Source: CAYLRF01 sp964385995
GTDB lineage: Bacteria > Bacillota > Clostridia > Lachnospirales > Lachnospiraceae
Direction: 5' to 3'
NCBI GenBank assembly: GCA_964385995.1
Contig: CAYLRF010000019.1
Coordinates: 1 to 27,088 of the forward strand
DNA length: 27,088 bases
This document shows, one piece after another, positions 24,737 through 27,088 of this stretch (positions are counted from its first letter, which is position 1; every line of letters begins with the position of its first letter). The notes under the pieces are model-generated. The model was not told the origin of the DNA. It made no database searches and saw only the letters and a program-made list of their open reading frames with translations. The position numbers were made by a program, and so were the translations under genes.

Positions 24737-24783
24737 GGGTTTTATGTTTTCGGCGGGAGATGAGCGTCTGAACGGGGCGAAAT

Positions 24784-26130
24784 ATGGCATTTGAGGGCCT
24801 TAGCGAAAAACTTCAAAATGTTTTCAGGAAGCTTAAAAGCCGGGGCAGGCTTACGGAGGAAGACGTAGACGCCGCCATGCGGGAAGTGAAGATGGCTCTT
24901 CTCGAGGCGGACGTAAATTACAGGGTCGTAAAAGACTTCGTGTCCGCCGTCCGCGAAAGGGCCGTGGGTCAGGATGTCATAACAGGTCTGAATCCCGGGC
25001 AGACGGTGGTTAAGATAGTAAACGAGGAGATGATTAAGCTTCTCGGCTCCGAAACGGGCGAACTTAGGTTTAAGCCGCAGGGCGAAGTCACAGTCGTCAT
25101 GATGGCGGGGCTTCAGGGCGCGGGAAAAACCACCACCTCCGCGAAACTCGCGGGGCTATTAAAATCAAAGGGAAGGAAGCCTCTTCTCGCGGCGCTTGAT
25201 GTCCACAGACCCGCCGCCGTGGAGCAGCTTAAGATAGTAGGCGAAAAGCAGGGCGTAGAGGTTTTTTCGATGGGTACGGGCCGCGACGCCGCCGACATAG
25301 CTTTTGAGGCCGTAAAGTTCGCCGAAGGTCACGGAAACGACACGCTCATACTCGATACAGCCGGGAGGCTTCATGTCGACGATGAGATGATGGATGAGCT
25401 TTGCAGGATAAAGGCCGCGGCGAGTCCTTATCAGACCGTGCTTACCGTGGACGCGATGACAGGTCAGGACGCCGTGAACGCGGCGAAGACCTTTGACGAG
25501 AGGATAGGGATCGACGGCGTCATAGTGACGAAGCTTGACGGCGACGCGAGAGGCGGAGCCGTTCTCTCGGTAAAAGCCGTGACGGGAAAGCCCGTTCTTT
25601 ACGTCGGCATGGGAGAGAAACTTTCGGATCTGGAACAGTTTCATCCCGATCGCATGGCTTCCAGGATACTCGGCATGGGTGATGTCCTAAGCCTCATCGA
25701 GAAAGCCGGGGAGAGTATAGACGAAAAAAAAGCTCTCGCCATGAGCGCGAAGCTTAAAAAAGCGAAATTCGATTACGAGGATTACCTTGAGAGTATGCGC
25801 CAGATGAGAAAGATGGGCGGATTATCCAAGGTAATGAGTATGATGCCCGGCATGACCGGTCCGGCGTTAAAAGGCTTTGACGTGGACGGGGGAGAAAAGC
25901 GGCTCGCGATGACCGAGGCCATCATTTACTCCATGACGGTTAAGGAACGCCAAAATCCCGAGTTACTGAATCCGTCGAGGAAAAACCGTATCGCGAAGGG
26001 CGCGGGCGTCTCTTTGGCGGACGTAAACAGCTTCGCAAAGCAGTTCGATCAGATGAGAAAACTCATGAAGCGCCCCGGGACATTTACGGGCGGGCGTCGT
26101 ATGAGAGGGCGGGGAGGATTTCCGTTTTAA
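24784..26130 (+). CDS. ffh: Signal recognition particle protein Ffh (SRP54)
   Basis: A 448-residue GTPase that binds signal sequences of nascent membrane and secreted proteins together with SRP RNA and delivers them to FtsY. The N domain spans about 1-90. The G domain has GLQGAGKT (109-116), DVHRPAAVEQL, LDTAGRLH and TKLDGDARGG. The methionine-rich M domain follows (YLESMRQMRKMGGLSKVMSMMPGM), and the C-terminus is a G/R-rich tail. The start has only a weak GGGG upstream. The usual neighbour ylxM is absent directly upstream; a strong promoter takes its place. rpsP follows after 125 bases. Confidence 0.97.
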   Translation: MAFEGLSEKLQNVFRKLKSRGRLTEEDVDAAMREVKMALLEADVNYRVVKDFVSAVRERAVGQDVITGLNPGQTVVKIVNEEMIKLLGSETGELRFKPQGEVTVVMMAGLQGAGKTTTSAKLAGLLKSKGRKPLLAALDVHRPAAVEQLKIVGEKQGVEVFSMGTGRDAADIAFEAVKFAEGHGNDTLILDTAGRLHVDDEMMDELCRIKAAASPYQTVLTVDAMTGQDAVNAAKTFDERIGIDGVIVTKLDGDARGGAVLSVKAVTGKPVLYVGMGEKLSDLEQFHPDRMASRILGMGDVLSLIEKAGESIDEKKALAMSAKLKKAKFDYEDYLESMRQMRKMGGLSKVMSMMPGMTGPALKGFDVDGGEKRLAMTEAIIYSMTVKERQNPELLNPSRKNRIAKGAGVSLADVNSFAKQFDQMRKLMKRPGTFTGGRRMRGRGGFPF

Positions 26131-26200
26131 CGTGTACTCCTCTTTTACGACGCGCTTTTGCGAGTCATTAAGAAAGTTTCTAAAGTTTACTTTCATACTT
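26131..26200 (-). repeat. Dispersed leader element, orphan copy C (antisense, ffh-rpsP gap)
   Basis: Read on the minus strand this block aligns without gaps to copy B (53 of 70). Hairpin 1 pairs AAAG (26182-26185) with CTTT (26190-26193) around the same TAAA loop, read on the minus strand. Hairpin 2 pairs GACGCGC (26149-26155) with GCGAGTC (26160-26166) through one G-T pair. The AGAGG is intact, but no start codon follows it and no gene reads in that direction. It is therefore an inserted or decayed copy, or the hairpins work on the plus strand in the ffh-rpsP transcript. Confidence 0.55.
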
Positions 26201-26205
26201 TTCGC

Positions 26206-26226
26206 TTATCTTCGGGAATAAGATAA
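26206..26226 (+). promoter_or_regulatory. Hairpin in the rpsP leader
   Basis: TTATCTT (26206-26212) and AAGATAA (26220-26226) form a perfect seven-pair stem with a seven-base loop, 29 bases before the rpsP start. With no T run it is not a terminator; it could stabilise the mRNA or serve as a leader regulatory site. Confidence 0.4.
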
Positions 26227-26255
26227 CAAATGACTTTAAAGGAGGTCAAAGAAGG

Positions 26256-26495
26256 ATGGTTAAGATAAGACTTAAGAGGATGGGAAAGAAAAAGAGTCCC
26301 TTTTACAGGATAGTCGTGGCTGACGCCAGAGCTCCCAGGGACGGCAATTTCATCGAGGAGATCGGAACTTACGATCCCACGACGGAACCCAGCACTATCA
26401 CGCTTAATGCCGAGGCGGCGAAAAAGTGGCTCTCAAACGGAGCTCAGCCGACCGATCGCGTGGCAAAGCTTCTTAAGATACAGGGCGTGGTTTAG
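26256..26495 (+). CDS. rpsP: Small ribosomal subunit protein bS16
   Basis: A 79-residue ribosomal protein needed for 30S assembly. The start VKIRLKRMGKKKSPFYRIVV and the segment ARAPRDGNFIEEIGTYDPTT are diagnostic, and the end AKKWLSNGAQPTDRVAKLL is typical. Length is normal. A full AAGGAGGT lies about nine bases before the ATG. khpA begins 32 bases after the stop. Confidence 0.97.
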   Translation: MVKIRLKRMGKKKSPFYRIVVADARAPRDGNFIEEIGTYDPTTEPSTITLNAEAAKKWLSNGAQPTDRVAKLLKIQGVV

Positions 26496-26527
26496 GCCGC
26501 GCGTTTCATTCGGAGGAAAATCAGGTT

Positions 26528-26755
26528 ATGAGGGAATTAGTCGAAGTGATAGCTAAGTCCCTGGTTGATCATCCCGAGGAAGTCACCGTCACGGAAAGTC
26601 TTCAGGGAGACACTCAGGTGCTTGAACTTCATGTCGCAGAGTCAGACGCCGGGAAGGTCATCGGTAAGCAGGGCAGGATAGCGAGGGCCATTCGTCAGGT
26701 AGTAAAGGCGGCGGCAGTAAAACAGGATAAGAAAGTGACAGTGGACATCGCCTGA
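26528..26755 (+). CDS. khpA: KH-domain RNA-binding protein KhpA
   Basis: A 75-residue protein that is a single KH domain with the GxxG loop as GKQG in GKVIGKQGRIARAIRQVV (about 42-59). KhpA (YlqC) works with KhpB/Jag in RNA binding and cell-division control in Gram-positive bacteria. It sits between rpsP and rimM, its standard place in Firmicutes. GGAGG lies about 11 bases upstream of the ATG, with AGG also closer. Confidence 0.95.
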   Translation: MRELVEVIAKSLVDHPEEVTVTESLQGDTQVLELHVAESDAGKVIGKQGRIARAIRQVVKAAAVKQDKKVTVDIA

Positions 26756-26849
26756 AAAAGGCGGTGTTTCTTTACTGTAATTGTCCGCTGCTTTTAGGGC
26801 CTTAAGGCGCGTGCCGTAAAGCCGTGCCTCCGGGCGATCGCATGAGAAG

Positions 26850-26868
26850 CGCTTTTGGGGGAAAAGCG
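26850..26868 (+). promoter_or_regulatory. Hairpin before rimM
   Basis: CGCTTTT (26850-26856) and AAAAGCG (26862-26868) form a perfect seven-pair stem with a GGGGG loop, 19 bases before rimM, in a 132-base gap without another gene. There is no T run after it. It may affect translation of rimM, whose own Shine-Dalgarno is poor. Confidence 0.4.
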
Positions 26869-26887
26869 GGCGGGTCGCAAGCGAATA

Positions 26888-27088
26888 ATGGAAGAATATT
26901 TCAGAATAGGCGAGATAACCTCTACGCACGGCCTGAAAGGAGAGGTAAACGTCCGACCCTTTACGGATGACATAAGGCGCTTTAGCGACCTTAAAAGCGT
27001 GACGGTCGCGGCAGAGGGAGTCACGCCGGGAGAGGATATTATAACTTCCCGCGAAGAAGGCGCTTCTCGCGCCGGGGAAAATGAAGCC
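26888..27088 (+). CDS. rimM: RimM, 16S rRNA processing protein (5' part, cut by window)
   Basis: The first 67 codons of RimM, which binds the 30S head and uS19 during maturation. EYFRIGEITSTHGLKGEVNV followed by TDDIRRFSDLK is the family start. From about residue 43 (TVAAEGVTPGED onward) the sequence turns acidic and low-complexity where RimM normally continues its beta-barrel, suggesting an insertion of at least 25 residues. No strong Shine-Dalgarno is seen. Gene order after khpA supports the call. Confidence 0.9.
   Translation, partial: MEEYFRIGEITSTHGLKGEVNVRPFTDDIRRFSDLKSVTVAAEGVTPGEDIITSREEGASRAGENEA

Noticed and set aside
24744..24794. A 17-codon frame overlapping the ffh start
   Set aside because: It has no proper ribosome binding site and no likeness to ylxM or a leader peptide.
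25963..26196. A 77-codon minus-strand frame over the ffh end
   Set aside because: It is created by element copy C plus the antisense of ffh, and has no recognisable protein features.

Overview
The window looks like chromosome of a Gram-positive Clostridia-type bacterium, most probably a Lachnospiraceae member. The reasons are the ffh-rpsP-khpA-rimM order typical of Firmicutes, an Asp23 protein, DegV, a potABCD polyamine operon, and a gene trio that I recognise from memory as the DUF5717/DUF5716 families common in Lachnospiraceae. I see no tRNA, rRNA, CRISPR array, insertion sequence or prophage. Genes are densely packed and no gene-free stretch exceeds about 260 bases.

Layout. Bases 1-258 hold a possible tail of an upstream gene, a good sigma-A promoter and a leader with hairpins, followed by a CPA2-type cation:proton antiporter (259-1578) and a DegV protein (1673-2560). 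On the minus strand, 7165-2571 is a three-gene polyamine importer: PotA with an unusual double-repeat insertion in its TOBE region, PotB with a long basic tail, and a PotC permease fused to its own PotD binding domain. A strong extended -10 promoter then starts a tight plus-strand run (7413-14591): asp23, a DUF2130 coiled-coil protein, a giant Ig-like/helical-repeat protein (DUF5717-like), a degenerate Hsp70-like protein (DUF5716-like) and a TPR protein. After a spacer with a direct repeat come a class Ic aspartate aminotransferase and gltX (overlapping by 4 bases) and a UvrD-type helicase. Next are a lone sugar-type binding lipoprotein, a TraX-family membrane protein and a DUF5662 protein. 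The right end holds trpS, an ABC-F ATPase, ffh, rpsP, khpA and the start of rimM, which runs off the window.

Best candidates for undescribed biology: (1) the DUF5717/DUF5716/TPR module, whose middle member aligns along its length with the Hsp70/actin fold but has lost the canonical nucleotide-binding motifs, suggesting a pseudo-chaperone assembly; (2) a dispersed 70-base element with two hairpins and a built-in Shine-Dalgarno that sits directly before the start codons of potB and the lone lipoprotein gene, lies in antisense orientation between ffh and rpsP, and appears degenerate before degV; (3) the two 86-residue repeats, resembling surface-protein Ig-like repeats, placed inside the cytoplasmic PotA ATPase. 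All domain assignments are by eye and from memory; no database search was run.
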